Below are positions 1 to 11,205 of a stretch of 64,000 nucleotides of DNA, one piece after another; positions within the stretch are counted from its first letter, which is position 1; every line of letters starts with the position of its first letter. The translations under genes and the position numbers were made by a program. The notes beneath the pieces were generated by a model that saw nothing but the letters and a program-made list of their open reading frames with translations, had not been told where the DNA came from and did not search any database. Source of the DNA: Misgurnus anguillicaudatus (lineage: Eukaryota; Chordata; Actinopteri; Cypriniformes; Cobitidae); NCBI RefSeq assembly GCF_027580225.2, contig NC_073359.2:11351001-11415000 (forward strand). The letters are read 5' to 3'.

Positions 1-325
1 TAGGAAACAAATGTCTGTCGAATAAGAGTCTGGAGCTACAAACTTCCCAAAGCTATTCTGCCTTCAATATAAAACATGTGCACCTTGTGACCTCATAATT
101 AGTTTTATTCTACACTACTTCAAATTAATTAGTTTGACAGGAGCGTCTGCGTACGAAGAACAACGAAATTGTAAAAGTAGTCAAAATGACTCTCGCATAC
201 TATTTATATCATTAATCTTTTACAGGTGATGTGTCACTCTTATTTGTCTTTACAATGTAATGAGTATGAAGAAAAGTATTTTACTGAGATGCTTGCCTTT
301 TTTTAACGGGGAAAGTAAAGCATTT
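1..325. other. AT-rich intronic DNA, nothing recognised
   Basis: No exon, RNA gene or repeat family could be identified. By position this is presumed to lie in the intron upstream of the first lcor coding exon seen here. Confidence 0.4.
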
Positions 326-1123
326 GGGTGATTCTCGGGAAATCCAGTGTCCAGCATCAGAATTTTTAAAAAGCCCTTGAAGCTTGATTTTTTTTGTGCA
401 CATATAAGTTTAAGGTCTGAACTTATTATTTTAGAAGATTTAAAACATATTTTCTATAAAATTATTTAAATTTTTTAGATTATCATTATCAAAAATTATC
501 ATTACCGCAACATGATATTACAATAAATATATGCATTTACAAACTCATGTTTCGGTAATGAGAACTAAAAAGTTGTCTAGGTACTATGACAAACAAAATT
601 AAAATTTTTATCTGGAGAGAAAAAATAAGAACTGCTTACCTTGTAGCCATCTTGAGTGTCACAGTCAATTATGCCCCTTCTAACAATTTTTTTTTAATGT
701 TAGTTCCTTGAGGGCTTAAACAATGATTGAAAGTTGTTGCGGAGGATGAGAAAAATTTTCTTGGACACATTTATCTTCCTTATTATTGTCATCACCAAAT
801 ACCACATGTTTCTTTACTGTAAATGTTTATAGTATAACATGCACTGAAGCTTTTTATTTTTTTATTTTTTTTTATTCTAAATATTTATATGTCAAAGAAC
901 CCAAATCCAGTCATGGACACGTTGCGGTAATGAAAAATTTGAAAATGTGAAAAAACAACAAAATTGGTTTGTATTATGTCATTTGAAATGATGCGCAAAA
1001 TAGTACATGAAGAGATGTTTGTAACTCTATGCTTCTTATTTTGATATTTTTACTTTGCATTTACTTTTTTATCAAAATGTTTCATGACACCTTATAATAA
1101 GTCTAATTTCGCAAGAATCGCCC
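326..1123. mobile_element. Possible non-autonomous DNA transposon
   Basis: The left end GGGTGATTCTCG and the right end CGCAAGAATCGCCC are imperfect inverted repeats. Each is flanked by ATTT (322-325 and 1124-1127). The interior is AT-rich and has no transposase. The match is short, so this is a tentative call. Confidence 0.35.
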
Positions 1124-1173
1124 ATTTGATTGCTTTTGTGTTGTAGACACGCATGTGGTCGAAATGTGTTTAA

Positions 1174-1574
1174 AGGGGACATTTCACAAGACTTTTTTTG
1201 AGATGTATGAGTATGTGAAGTTTTAGCTTAAAATACCATATAGATAATTTATTATTACACGATAAAATTGCCACTTGTAGGTGTGAACAAAAATATGCAG
1301 ATTTTGGGTGTGTCCTTTAAAATGCAAATGAGCTGATCTCTGCACTAAATGGCAGTGCAGTGATTGGATAGTGCAGATTAAGGGGCGGTATTATCCCCTT
1401 CTGACATCACAAGGGGAGCCAAATTTCAATGACCTATTTTTTTCACATGCTTGCAGAGAACGGTTTACCAAAACTAAGTTACTGGGTTGATCTTTTTCAC
1501 ATTGTCTAGGTTGATTGAAGCACCAATTATAGCACTTAAACATGGAAAAAGTCAGATTTTCATGAATGTCCCCT
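1174..1574. mobile_element. TTAA-target MITE, family A, copy 1
   Basis: A 401-bp element begins AGGGGACATT, ends with its reverse complement, and sits between TTAA at 1170-1173 and 1575-1578. A second copy in reverse orientation lies at 28721-29815 and shares most of the interior, including the stretch on a 'gacatcacaaggggagcc' theme. No coding potential is visible; short open frames here are chance. The TTAA plus AGG ends resemble Kolobok/T2-type or piggyBac-type elements. Confidence 0.8.
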
Positions 1575-1578
1575 TTAA

Positions 1579-2489
1579 ACAAAAGCAGAGGGACTCGCCC
1601 CCAGACCACCCCCACAGAAATTTTGGACAGAAGCGGTCGAAAGTGAACAAAAGAGACGGATGTGTCTCTCTTGTCCACTTGTGATCCGGTCAACCAAAAC
1701 ACATCTGAATAGCAGGTATAAACAGGCTCTTAATGTGGGCGATGCCCGTTTAAGTCCAGCTTGCAACATTCACAGTGAAAATGTCTTCTTAATTTTTGTC
1801 TCTCTTTATTTGTTTAAAAAAAATGTGACACAAGGCCAAAAATTAAAAGAAGCAATTTGTACTTTGTTGAAATCCTGTTGAGCAAAGAGAAAAGCGCCTG
1901 AACATTAATTTTGCCTCCTTTTTCGTAAATATTTGAAGCAAGGTCATGTGTAGGCAATGCCTTTGTGTTGGTGTTTACTGGTTCTTTGGAACTTAATTGG
2001 ATCTGCCTAAATGTGTTCATTGGAGCATAGGTTAGTTATAGAGCACTTTAAGTAAATATTCGTGGAATAAATAACTTCATTCCACTGATATAAAGCCGTT
2101 ATGCGATATACGTGCTATTAATTTGGCATTTATACGCGTGTGAGACTTATCCATTGCAGGTGACAGATGTAGTATATTTGTTGGACAGCTGTGTGTCTCT
2201 GTATTTTTTCATCCAGCAAAACTTTCTCAAGGGTGAATCTCATGGCAACTGTACATGATGTAGTGCACTGTAGTCTCAGTCATCTTGACATCTGTTGTGT
2301 ACTCCACTATCAGTATGATCATCTTAAGCAATCAATCATTTCAATAAATCTTTCTGTTCCTTAAATTTGTTTTACACAGAAAGATGGTAAATTAACCTAT
2401 CGTTGTTAACTTTAAACAAGACTTTACAACGCTCTGGTATGCAGCAGTCTGCTTCAGCCAGCACTGCGAGGTTGTTAGATCCTCGTACA
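1579..2489. other. Presumed lcor intron, nothing recognised
   Basis: AT-rich unique-looking sequence without splice-framed coding segments or recognisable repeat ends. Confidence 0.35.
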
Positions 2490-2491
2490 TA

Positions 2492-2735
2492 CAGCTCTGG
2501 GAAAAAAAATGTAAATACCATTTTAGGAATAGTTCAAAAATAAATATTTGATGAAATAACCTTGATATTAAATAACGTCTTTCATGTGTCCTATCAGTCT
2601 TTTGGATGACTTTGTCACTCCTGAGGTTTCCTTTTGTTGGAATTCAACAAACACTTGACTAAAATGGTCACAATACATCAAGAAAAGATGATTCAAGGCA
2701 AAACTGGAGTGGTCTCTTAATTATTTCCAGAGCTG
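2492..2735. mobile_element. Tc1/mariner-type MITE
   Basis: The ends CAGCTCTGG and CCAGAGCTG are inverted and flanked by TA on both sides (2490-2491, 2736-2737), as expected for Tc1/mariner insertion. The interior reads toward the right end with a 'ggtctcttaattatttcc' stretch. A related element at 9847-10128 shares the end theme. No transposase remains in the 244 bp. Confidence 0.7.
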
Positions 2736-2737
2736 TA

Positions 2738-3060
2738 TGTCTGGTAAACATTTTTAGTACTTAAAATGGGTATATTTATACAAATTATGCAAAACAAACG
2801 ATTATTTAGTTTGACCAATTTTCTGTTTGTCTTACTGTTGTCTTTTGGATATACTGTAGGGAAGAGTGGGGCTCAAGTAACGTTTTTTTTTTTTGCTTTA
2901 TCATTCAGAAAATATTTAAGGTAGATTAATCTTTTTTTACATAATCAACACACACATATCCTGCTACAAATGAACACTTAAAGTTTGTTTGTAAGATTGA
3001 CCGTTATCGTACAATTATACTGAAGGTGACATAAGTGCAAACTTTACAACTTACCCCATA
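2738..3060. other. Unclassified sequence before LINE relic
   Basis: AT-rich, with a GTGGGGCTCAAGTAACG motif near 2868 and TTACCCCA near 3052, which could be decayed ends of another repeat. Not supportable as a named element. Confidence 0.25.
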
Positions 3061-4818
3061 GGTCTGGACCACTATAGGGCCAACTGTCCAAAAAATGATC
3101 AACAGCAGTCTGACTTCAGGAACTGTTCCGGCTTATTTCAAGAAGGCAACTGTTGTTCCTCTAATTAAGAAGAACAATTTGGACAATACTATTTTAGCTA
3201 ACTACCGACCAGTATCAAAGCTTCCTTTTATTTCTAAAATCTTAGAAAAAATTGTTTTTGCACAATTAGAATCCTATTTAAATACAAATGGTATTTTAGA
3301 AAATTTTCAATCTGGTTTTAAAGCTTTTCATAGTACCGAGACTTGCACTTTTACGAGTTTTTAATGATTTTTTATTAACTACAGACCGAGGGGACTCTGC
3401 GATTCTTGTGCTCTTAGATCTGACCGCCGCCTTTGACACAATCGATCACGCTATTCTTATTTCGCGCCTAGAGCGTTGTGTAGGCATTCGTGATACTGCT
3501 CTGCAGTGGTTCAGATCATATCTATCTGACCGATTTTTTTCTGTAAAGCTTGGTGACTCTACATCATCTATTGCCCCCCTTCTCTATGGAGTCCCTCAAG
3601 GCTCAGTTCTTGGACCACTACTGTTCTCTTTGTACCTTCTCCCGCTTGGTAATATTTTTAAAAAACATTGCGTTTGCTACCATTTATATGCAGATGACTC
3701 GCAAATTTTGAAAAAAGACGTAAATGGATCCTTGACTCCTTTACTTGATTGTCTCAAGAATATTAAAACCTGGATGTCTTTTAATTTTTTTAATTTAAAT
3801 GAAGAAAAAACTGAGATCATAGTGTTAAAATTGATAGTGATTTTAAGCTGGATAAGCAGATAAATATGGTGGTTAAATCTAGTTTTTATCAGTTGAGCCT
3901 TTTAGCGAAAATTAAACCTGTTTTATCTTCTAAAATTTTTGAACAGGTGATTCATGCTTTTATTTCGACACGTTTGGACTACTGTAATGCACTTTACATT
4001 GGCGTGAATCAAACTTCTCTTTCACGCCTACAGTCCAAAATGCAGCTGCTCGTTAGTTAACAAGATCACATAAACATGAACATATTACTTCCATTTTGGC
4101 TTCACTCCACGGGCTTCCTGTGTATTTTAGAATACAATTTAAGATTTTAATGTTTGTTTTTAAGTCATTGAATGGGTTGGCACCTCAGTATATTTTGGAG
4201 CTTCTTCATGGTTATACCCCATCAATGTCACTGAGGTCTGGGGATCAGCTTCGACTGATCGTGCCCAGGACTAGATTGAAGACCAGAGGCGATCGCTCTT
4301 TTACAGCAGTTGCCCCCAAATTGCACCGCACATTAAAGCTGCCCCTACTCTCCACACTTTTAAATCTTGTTAAAAAACATATCTTTATTCCCTGGCATTC
4401 CATGCACTAAGCTATTGTGGTCTTCGTTGTCGTTGTCATTGTTGGTGTTATTTTATTTATTTGGTGTTCTAGTTTTTTATTGTCATTTTACTTTAATTTG
4501 GTCTTTTTATTTTAGTTTTATTTCTTAAAGGCGGAGTCCACGATGTTTGAAAAACGCGTTGGAAAAGGAGACGGGCCGACTACCAAAACACACTTATAGC
4601 CAATCAAATGAAATCAAATGCCGGGTTGCGTATGCGTGGGGCGGGTCTATCAACAGAAGGTCCAGATTCTATTGTAGGGGCGTGTTTGTTTGGGTGATTT
4701 GAAATATCAACATTGGCTTTCAAACATCGTGGACTCCGCCTTTAATTGTAAAGCACTTTGGTAACCTTGAGGTTTGTTTAAACTCTGCTCTATAAATAAA
4801 GTTGGATTGGATTGGATA
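3061..4818 (+). pseudogene. 5'-truncated L2-like LINE with broken reverse transcriptase
   Basis: Four frame-shifted open segments (3095-3364, 3408-3863, 3866-4060, 4096-4410) together resemble a non-LTR retrotransposon reverse transcriptase. Visible motifs are ANYRPVSKLPFISKILEK, LDLTAAFDTIDH, GVPQGSVLGPLLFSLYL and the catalytic YADD. The endonuclease part is missing. The 3' end runs through 'taaagcactttggtaacctt' to a short GGATT-type tail at 4803-4817, which fits the CR1/L2 clade, whose copies prime on short 3' repeats. Several frameshifts make it a dead copy. A 213-bp MITE interrupts its 3' UTR at 4529. Confidence 0.88.
4529..4741. mobile_element. TTAA-target MITE nested in the LINE 3' UTR
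   Basis: Perfect 24-bp inverted terminal repeats (4529-4552 and 4718-4741) begin AGGCGGAGTCCACGATG. TTAA flanks both ends (4525-4528, 4742-4745). Removing the element and one TTAA restores a continuous LINE 3' end, so the insertion is younger than the LINE. It has no open frame and probably depended on a Kolobok- or piggyBac-like transposase encoded elsewhere. Confidence 0.92.
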
Positions 4819-4948
4819 GGTGGTGTTAATTGTAAAGAACAGAGAGTTTGTTGTTACACCTGCTTGAAAATTTTATTTAAACACAAATAATTCAATTTCA
4901 TTATGTGTTTATACTAAAGGTGGATATTGTTTATATATCTGCATATAT

Positions 4949-5006
<58 letters not shown>
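4949..5006. repeat. (GATA)n microsatellite
   Basis: About 13 tandem GATA/TAGA units are directly visible between 'tatta' and 'tatccacaca'. Such tracts are usually length-polymorphic. Confidence 0.97.
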
Positions 5007-5682
5007 TCCACACATTCATCCATCCATAATCCTTCATTTAACCATCCTTGTATTCTTGCATCAATGCAAATAGATTTTTTGGGGGGCTGGACAAAAAATC
5101 ATAATTGTAAGTTATTTCCAGGGGGGCAAGGTTTCATATTTTATTGAAGCCTCCCCGGGCGCCGCCATTGATTAGCGGACCCCCACCTGCTGCTAGGATT
5201 CCATTGACTCCCATTCATTTTGGCGTCACTTTGACAGCGAATAACTTTACATCTGAGGTGCTTAACGACTCCATTTGTCCATTACTTATTTGTAAAGAAA
5301 CACGAAAATGTTTAAAAGACACCATTACCTTGTGTCTTACGTTATGGCTCCGTAGAAGCAGTTTTTGTAAAAATATGATTGCATCATAACCTGCAACTCT
5401 CTGTCGCACAGTAGAGAACGCAGGCAGTCTTATTGGCTAATCTTACTGTCTATGAGGCAATCGGGTGGACGTGGAGGCATAAAGTCAAGGAAGAAGCCTA
5501 TAGAGAGTCCATTAAAGCAACGGGACAAATTTGTTCAACAACAATTTGTGTGGGCTTTTTCCTAAAAAAATGTGTCACTCTTTACTGTCTGGGAGAAATA
5601 AGAGTGGACATTAAAGTTGAAATTAAATTGAAATGAAAAACTATTTTGTTTAGGAATTGCTTATCTGTGAGCTTAATTTTTT
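5007..5682. other. Repeat-like intronic DNA, family not identified
   Basis: A GC-richer block near 5140-5230 starts with 'ctccccgggcgccgcc' and looks like dispersed repeat, but no second copy or terminal repeat is visible in this window. Short open frames on both strands have no recognisable domain. Confidence 0.3.
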
Positions 5683-5686
5683 TTAA

Positions 5687-7346
5687 AGAGCACCAATCAT
5701 CCGATTCACAATTTTACATTTCCTTTGGTGTGTAAGTTTGTATTAGTACATGTTAATGATATGCAAAAAGTACAAACTCTAAAGTAAATGATGACGTAAG
5801 TTATCGTCTCCAATGTAAATCTCTTTTCTTGGACTGCAACAAAAACACAGATTGTTGAAAACAGTTTGCTTTCTGGGATTGGTGATGTGGACGAGACTGA
5901 CATTATCATAATTCCTCCCGCTTCAGCCTGTAAGTTAACTCCTGTTAGCATTGAATTGTGAGCGAGTCCTTCAAACATGGTAAGGAGCGTCACATTTCCT
6001 GCTGACTTCAGAGGTATTCAGGCCAATCACAACGTACAGATTAGTTGGCCAATCAGGCACACAGGGCTTTTCAAATCTGTGTGTTTCAGGAAGGGTCCGG
6101 GAAAAGATTGCAGCGATTAGCAATTAGCAACATGATCCAACTTCAAACTATCCAATTAATTCCCGATGGATGAATTAAAGTCCCACCCCTACCTTTTTTC
6201 ATTTCAGAAGCCGTTTCACTTGGATACCCGTCACCACGGGGAACATAAGACAATCGCTACTTCCGTTTCATGGCGACTTTAAAGTGCACCTATTTCATTG
6301 CTAAAAAACGTTATTTTGTGTATTTGGTATAATACAATGTGTTTGCGTGGTTTATGCAACATGATCTCACAAAGTTCCGTGGGATAGTCACAGAGTTTTG
6401 TGCTCATTTTTCCGTGGCATTCTCACGGATCTCCGCATTTTTCCGTGGCCCTGCTACGGACTGTCTTTTCCGTGGCATTCTCACGGATTGGTTACTCAAC
6501 TGCTTTTTCCTATTTTCAAACCATTTTCGCTTCGGTTTAGGGTTAGATTTGGTGTTTGCGTTAGTATGTCACTTTAAATATTGGTTTATACTATTTTTTC
6601 TGATTTATTCTTTTATATTTTCTAAACTTTAAACAATTGTCGCCTGGCGTTGGGGTTAGAGTTGGGTTTGGGTAGGGATGTCATTTCATGTAAATCTAAC
6701 CCTAAACCGAAGCGAAAATGGTAAGAAAATAGGACAAAACAGTCCAGTAACCAATCCGTGAGAATGCCACGAAAAAGACAGTCCGTAGCAGGGCCACGGA
6801 AAAATGCGGAGATCCGTGAGAATGCCACGGAAAAATGAGCACAAAATTCCGTGACTATGCCACCGAAATTCGTGAGATCAGGTTGGGTTTATGATAAAAA
6901 TCGCATTATTTTCCACATACCGGACATTTTTGTAGCTCAAGATTTCAATCTCTTCCTGAAACGCATGGATTTGAAAAGCTCTGTGTCCCTGATTAGTTAG
7001 CTAATCTGTACTTTGTGATTGGTCTGAATATCTTGACGTCAGCCGGAAATGTGCCGCTCCTTACCATGTTTAAAAGATCAGGTTGCTAACAGGAGTTAAC
7101 TTGCAGGCGAAGCGGGAGGAATTATGATAATGTCGGTCTTTACTACATCACCAATCACAGGAAGTAAACTGTTGCCTACAATCTGTGTGTTTGTTGTAGT
7201 CCAAGAAAAGAGATTTACGTTGGAGACGATAACTCATGCCATAGTTTACTTTGGGGTTTGTACCGTTTGCATATCATTAACATGTACTAATACACACTTA
7301 CACACCAAAGGAAATTTAAAAACGTGAATCGGACAACAGGTGCTCT
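5687..7346. mobile_element. Long foldback TTAA-target element
   Basis: Two inverted arms of roughly 400 bp (about 5687-6100 and 6945-7346) match closely. The ends read AGAGCACC and GGTGCTCT inside TTAA duplications (5683-5686, 7347-7350). The arms share stretches such as 'gtgtgtaagtttgtattagt' on one side and its complement on the other. It is interrupted by a separate 529-bp element at 6357. No transposase frame is seen; the open frames at 5706-5993 and 7124-7327 are the two arms read in mirror image. Confidence 0.88.
6357..6885. mobile_element. hAT-like foldback MITE nested in a foldback
   Basis: Terminal repeats begin CAACATGATCTCAC (left) and CAACCTGATCTCAC (right, complement) and extend about 190 bp per arm, with several CCGTGGCATTCTCACGGA-type motifs in each. 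An exact 8-bp duplication GGTTTATG flanks it (6349-6356, 6886-6893), supporting a hAT-type insertion into the larger foldback. Confidence 0.9.
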
Positions 7347-7350
7347 TTAA

Positions 7351-8801
7351 CAGGCCTTGACACTTTATGTATTTGTAATTTTATTTGCTTTAAACAAAAG
7401 GCACATTGTACCTCACTGTTTAAAACGAGTGTTTCATTGTATGTATTGTAGGTTTTTATTATAAATACCAAAACCTGCAAGTTCTCAATCGTAGTGCTTT
7501 ATTTTCTTTTACCTGGCATGTTTCCGACGATTTAGTCAATTGAATTCCTAATCATTTCCTTGGATAATTAAATAATTGGATAATTAATTAGTTGTTCTGC
7601 TTTTGGCACATGGCACAGTGAATAAATCATCGGCCCCAACAGAATGGTTGAACAGCTCAGCGTGACTCCTCCTGTGTGTCGCCACGCTGAATTTTAGCCG
7701 ACAGCTTCCTGTCAGAGGATTGTCAGGAAAACATTGCTGTGTTGGTTTTTTTCTCAATTTAGAGAACACCCCTCGGGGTCACAAAAGGCAGCTTCTTTAT
7801 TTATTTGAATTGCTCTTTGAAAGAGCAGTAGTGTGGCTTTTTTAGTGGGTTAACTCCTCAACCCAACAAAGAGGAATGACCCAGTTTCTTCCGCCCCTCC
7901 CCAAATTGAACATGCTGGAAGTGAAATTGGATAAATGCAGTTGATACGAAACCTCTCGCTTTAAACAAAACAATGGATGGGTTCCATCCAGGAGGGGCTG
8001 GTTTTGAATGTATTTGTTTTTTGCATGTCCCTTGAATTGCTTGGGATAAGTACTGTACATATCCGAATCTACCCTTATCTCATTGTTTGGAAAAAATTGG
8101 AGATTCTTCTAACTAAGATTAATGTGTGTGTGTCCCGCTGTAAGTGTGTGCAGGTCAATTAGATTCATTAAATTGGTCAATATCTTCATCGAGAACTCGA
8201 AATCAAGTTTGCTTCGACACTGCGTCTTGTTTTGGTTGCCTTAAGCCTTGCTGTCACGCTACTGCCGTTTTTCATCCCTCTCGTGGAATGACCCTACCAA
8301 ATAGAGAGATGGTTGTAGTTGACACAGATTTCCCCTGAAGTACAACCCCAACCCCCTTTCTACCCACTTTGCATGAAAGATGGTAAGGATTGGGGGAGGG
8401 AGTGGGTTTAATTTAGGGTTAAGATAAACCATGGGGAGGCTAGTATGCTGTCTCTAATATGCTGATTTTAAAGATTTAATGAAGGTATTGTTTTCCCCAG
8501 AGAGAGAGAAAGCTGTTTTTTTCCTTTCCTTTTATGGAAGATGATATTGATCTTCTGGGCGGTACTCGGTTTCTTAAAATGTTACAGTTAAGTCAGGAAA
8601 TACAGACTATACAGCTTTAAGACGGCCTGACATTTTTTAAAACAGATTTGCTATTTTAAGTTCATAATTAATCCATAATTAAATATAGTTAATGTTTTTA
8701 TATCAGATTTAATTACATATAATATCCCTTTGTATGAACAACTTTCTCAAAACACATCTCACATCTTAGAGATGGTGTCCTTCATCCATCTCGACTCTGT
8801 A
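7351..8801. other. Presumed lcor intron, nothing recognised
   Basis: No exon or repeat could be identified. Several 60-70 residue open frames on both strands show no conserved motif. Confidence 0.35.
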
Positions 8802-8840
8802 CAATATATATATATATATATATGTATATATGTGTGTACA
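8802..8840. repeat. (TA)n/(TG)n simple repeat
   Basis: Alternating TA units pass into TGTATATATGTGTG. The following 'gtacaatatatcgatcttat' recurs near 9681, hinting that both belong to one decayed dispersed element. Confidence 0.85.
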
Positions 8841-9255
8841 ATATATCGATCTTATCTACTGGTTAGAGACATGGGTGCTTGTTGCCCAGTGAAAGTAAAT
8901 TATTCATACATCCACTACACTATATATAGACTATTAATGGTCACCAGGAAGTTCAAACAAAAAGCTGCTGATGCAACCCTCCCTGGTGTCAAATTGATTA
9001 GCCCGTTCACGCAGCCCTCCATGGGAGATCTCCCCCCGCCCTGTTTGTGCTGTTGTTCTTTTAATTTTCTGTATGTATGCAGTCCATACATTCCTTGTTT
9101 TCTGGGATTTAGGGGGTAGTGTTGTATGAATGTTAGTTTTGTTTGTTTGAATGAGTTGTTCTGTTCTGATATCCCACACGGTTCCTCCGTCCCTCCTTCA
9201 ACGTCAGCGTCTCTTGCGTAAAAATTTACAAGAAGACATTCAGTACTGTACCACA
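8841..9255. other. Unclassified intronic DNA
   Basis: A 131-residue open frame on the minus strand (8915-9310) has no recognisable domain and runs into a transposon end, so it is treated as chance. Confidence 0.3.
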
Positions 9256-9493
9256 CAGTGGTTTTTAAAGTTTTTAGTATGCATGCCCCCCTTGTGTAGG
9301 ATCCATCCATTTCCCCTCCAAGAAAATCATGACAAATTCATGAAAAATTCTAATTAGAATTTTAAATCAAATAAAAGCACATACAAAGTTTTCCCTTTTC
9401 TTAATTTTGATTTCACAGAATTTACAATAAATTAACATATTTCATACTGGGGCCCAGTCACTCTCTGGGGACCCCTGCAGTTTTAGAACCACT
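9256..9493. mobile_element. hAT MITE, CAGTGGTT family, copy 1
   Basis: The left end is CAGTGGTTTTTAAAG and the right end is AGAACCACTAC in inverted orientation. The interior has 'catgccccccttgtgta' next to the left end, as in the copies at 46565, 47307 and 57181. No clear target duplication survives, so it is an older copy. Confidence 0.7.
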
Positions 9494-9846
9494 ACATGCA
9501 TAATAAACCACTTACTAGGGGTGTGACGCTCACTCAACGAGACGAGACAAGATTTTTACGCACTTTAAGAAAACCTCAATGATAAAATATATGAATGGGA
9601 AATCACATAATTTTTTAATGTTTTAACCAATCTAGGACTGTCCCTAACAATAATTTTGCTAATCTCCGACTTCTCGACTCGTACAATATATCGATCTTAT
9701 CTACACATTGATTTTTTGGGTAATAAAAAAGACCTACAATAACTTTTAAAATGACATATAATAAAGATAATGCAATAATAACTGGTTCAAATAAAGTATC
9801 AAAACCAAGTAAACACATGGTTTTATTAAACAAAAACATTAATATA

Positions 9847-10128
9847 CAGCCGGGGAAAAAATTAGGAGACCACTCCACTGTTTCAAGTTTATTGATTTAT
9901 ATAGCACATTTAAAACAGCGCACAGGCTGACCCAAAGTGCTGTACAAAAATGCATAAAAAAGCAAAGATAAGAATAATACTAAAAAGAGAGAAAAAATAA
10001 TAATAATCGTAATAATAAAGTTAAAAGTGTTGCCTTAAAACATCATTTCCAGATGTATTGTGACAGTTTCAATCTATTGTCTGTTGAAAATAAAAATTAT
10101 CTAAAAAAACAGATTTTTTCCGCGGCTG
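9847..10128. mobile_element. Tc1/mariner-type MITE with inserted LINE tail
   Basis: The ends CAGCCGGGGAAAAAA and TTTTTTCCGCGGCTG are inverted and flanked by TA. Between about 9888 and 10030 lies sequence resembling an inverted L2-type 3' end ('agcacatttaaaacagcg', 'cccaaagtgctgtacaaa'). Confidence 0.65.
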
Positions 10129-10705
10129 TATATGTAATAAAAACGCATCATTATTATAACAAATGCCTGAAGAGGGCACCAGCAGACTCACGATTGTTTG
10201 TTGTTTTTACTTTTACTTTAGTTTGAGAAAATATTTTTGGCTAATGTTTAAATGCATATAAATCTTTAATGTTTGTCTAATTCTTTACAATAGAAATGAT
10301 ACAGCCACTGTCATTCTTAAGCAAGAACATTCACACATTATGTAGTGGTTTCCCTGACAGGGTTTAAATTTAATCCAGGACTAGGCTTTAGTTATATTAG
10401 GACATTTTAAGTAGTTTTTTACAAACAAACCTTACAAAAAAAACTTACTTGTGCGCATCTTGAGATCAAAACAATGGCACTGATATGCTAAAATCTGTCA
10501 GGGTGTTGTTCAATTAAAAAGCATTTTAGCCTGGGACTAGGATAAGCCCTGTCTGGGAAACCGCCCCTAAATCATGTAAACTCAGAGTGAGGGTTTAAAA
10601 TGAGACACTTTACATTACCACACAGACTACTACTTACCCCAATTTTTTTTTTCATTTTCTGCAATGTTTGCAAATGTTTTATCTTATGAGTTTTTATTAT
10701 CTCTA
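10129..10705. other. Intronic DNA with a decayed palindromic repeat
   Basis: Between 10346 and 10566 'gtggtttccctgacaggg' is mirrored by 'ccctgtctgggaaaccgc', and 'aatccaggactaggct' by 'agcctgggactaggat'. This looks like a worn MITE. A fragment of the same family ('tcctggacagggattaga') sits at 48418 inside another element. Flanks are AT-rich and unassigned. Confidence 0.45.
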
Positions 10706-11205
10706 AAGGGATGCTCCACTTTTTTTTTTAAATATGCTAGCTTCCCTAGAGTTAAACAGTTTTCTTACTGTTTTGGAATCCATTCATCTGATCTCCGGGT
10801 CCGGCGCCAGCACTCCTAGCATAGCTTAGCATAATCCATTGACTCCGACCAGACCATTAGCATCGCACAAAAAACAACCAAAGAGTCCTGACACCTTTCC
10901 CATTTAAAACTTGACTCTTCCGTAGCTCGTGCACTAAGACCGACAGAAAATCAAAAGTTGCGATTTTCTAGGCAGATATGGCTAGGACTATACTTTCAAA
11001 CTGGTGTAATATCAAGGACTTTGATGATGTAACATGGCTGCAGCAGGTGTAGTGATATTACACACTGAACGAAAATAGTCCCCTTGGTTACTTTCAATAT
11101 AAAAGTGCTAGCGCCAGGAGATCAGCTGAATGGATTCCAAAACGGTAAGATTCAAATGTTTAACTCTAGGGGAGCTGGAAAATTAGCATATATTCAAAAA
11201 ACTTT
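10706..11205. mobile_element. Dispersed foldback repeat, GGATGCTCCACTTTT type
   Basis: The left side contains 'cccggcgccagcactc'-like and 'ttggaatccattcatctgat' segments. They are mirrored on the right by 'gctagcgccaggagatcagc' and 'gaatggattccaaaacgg'. Ends are degenerate, with 'aaagggatgctccac' on the left only. It is a foldback of about 500 bp, without coding capacity. Confidence 0.6.

Noticed and set aside
8915..9310. 131-residue minus-strand open frame as a gene
   Set aside because: Runs into a hAT MITE end and has no conserved motif.
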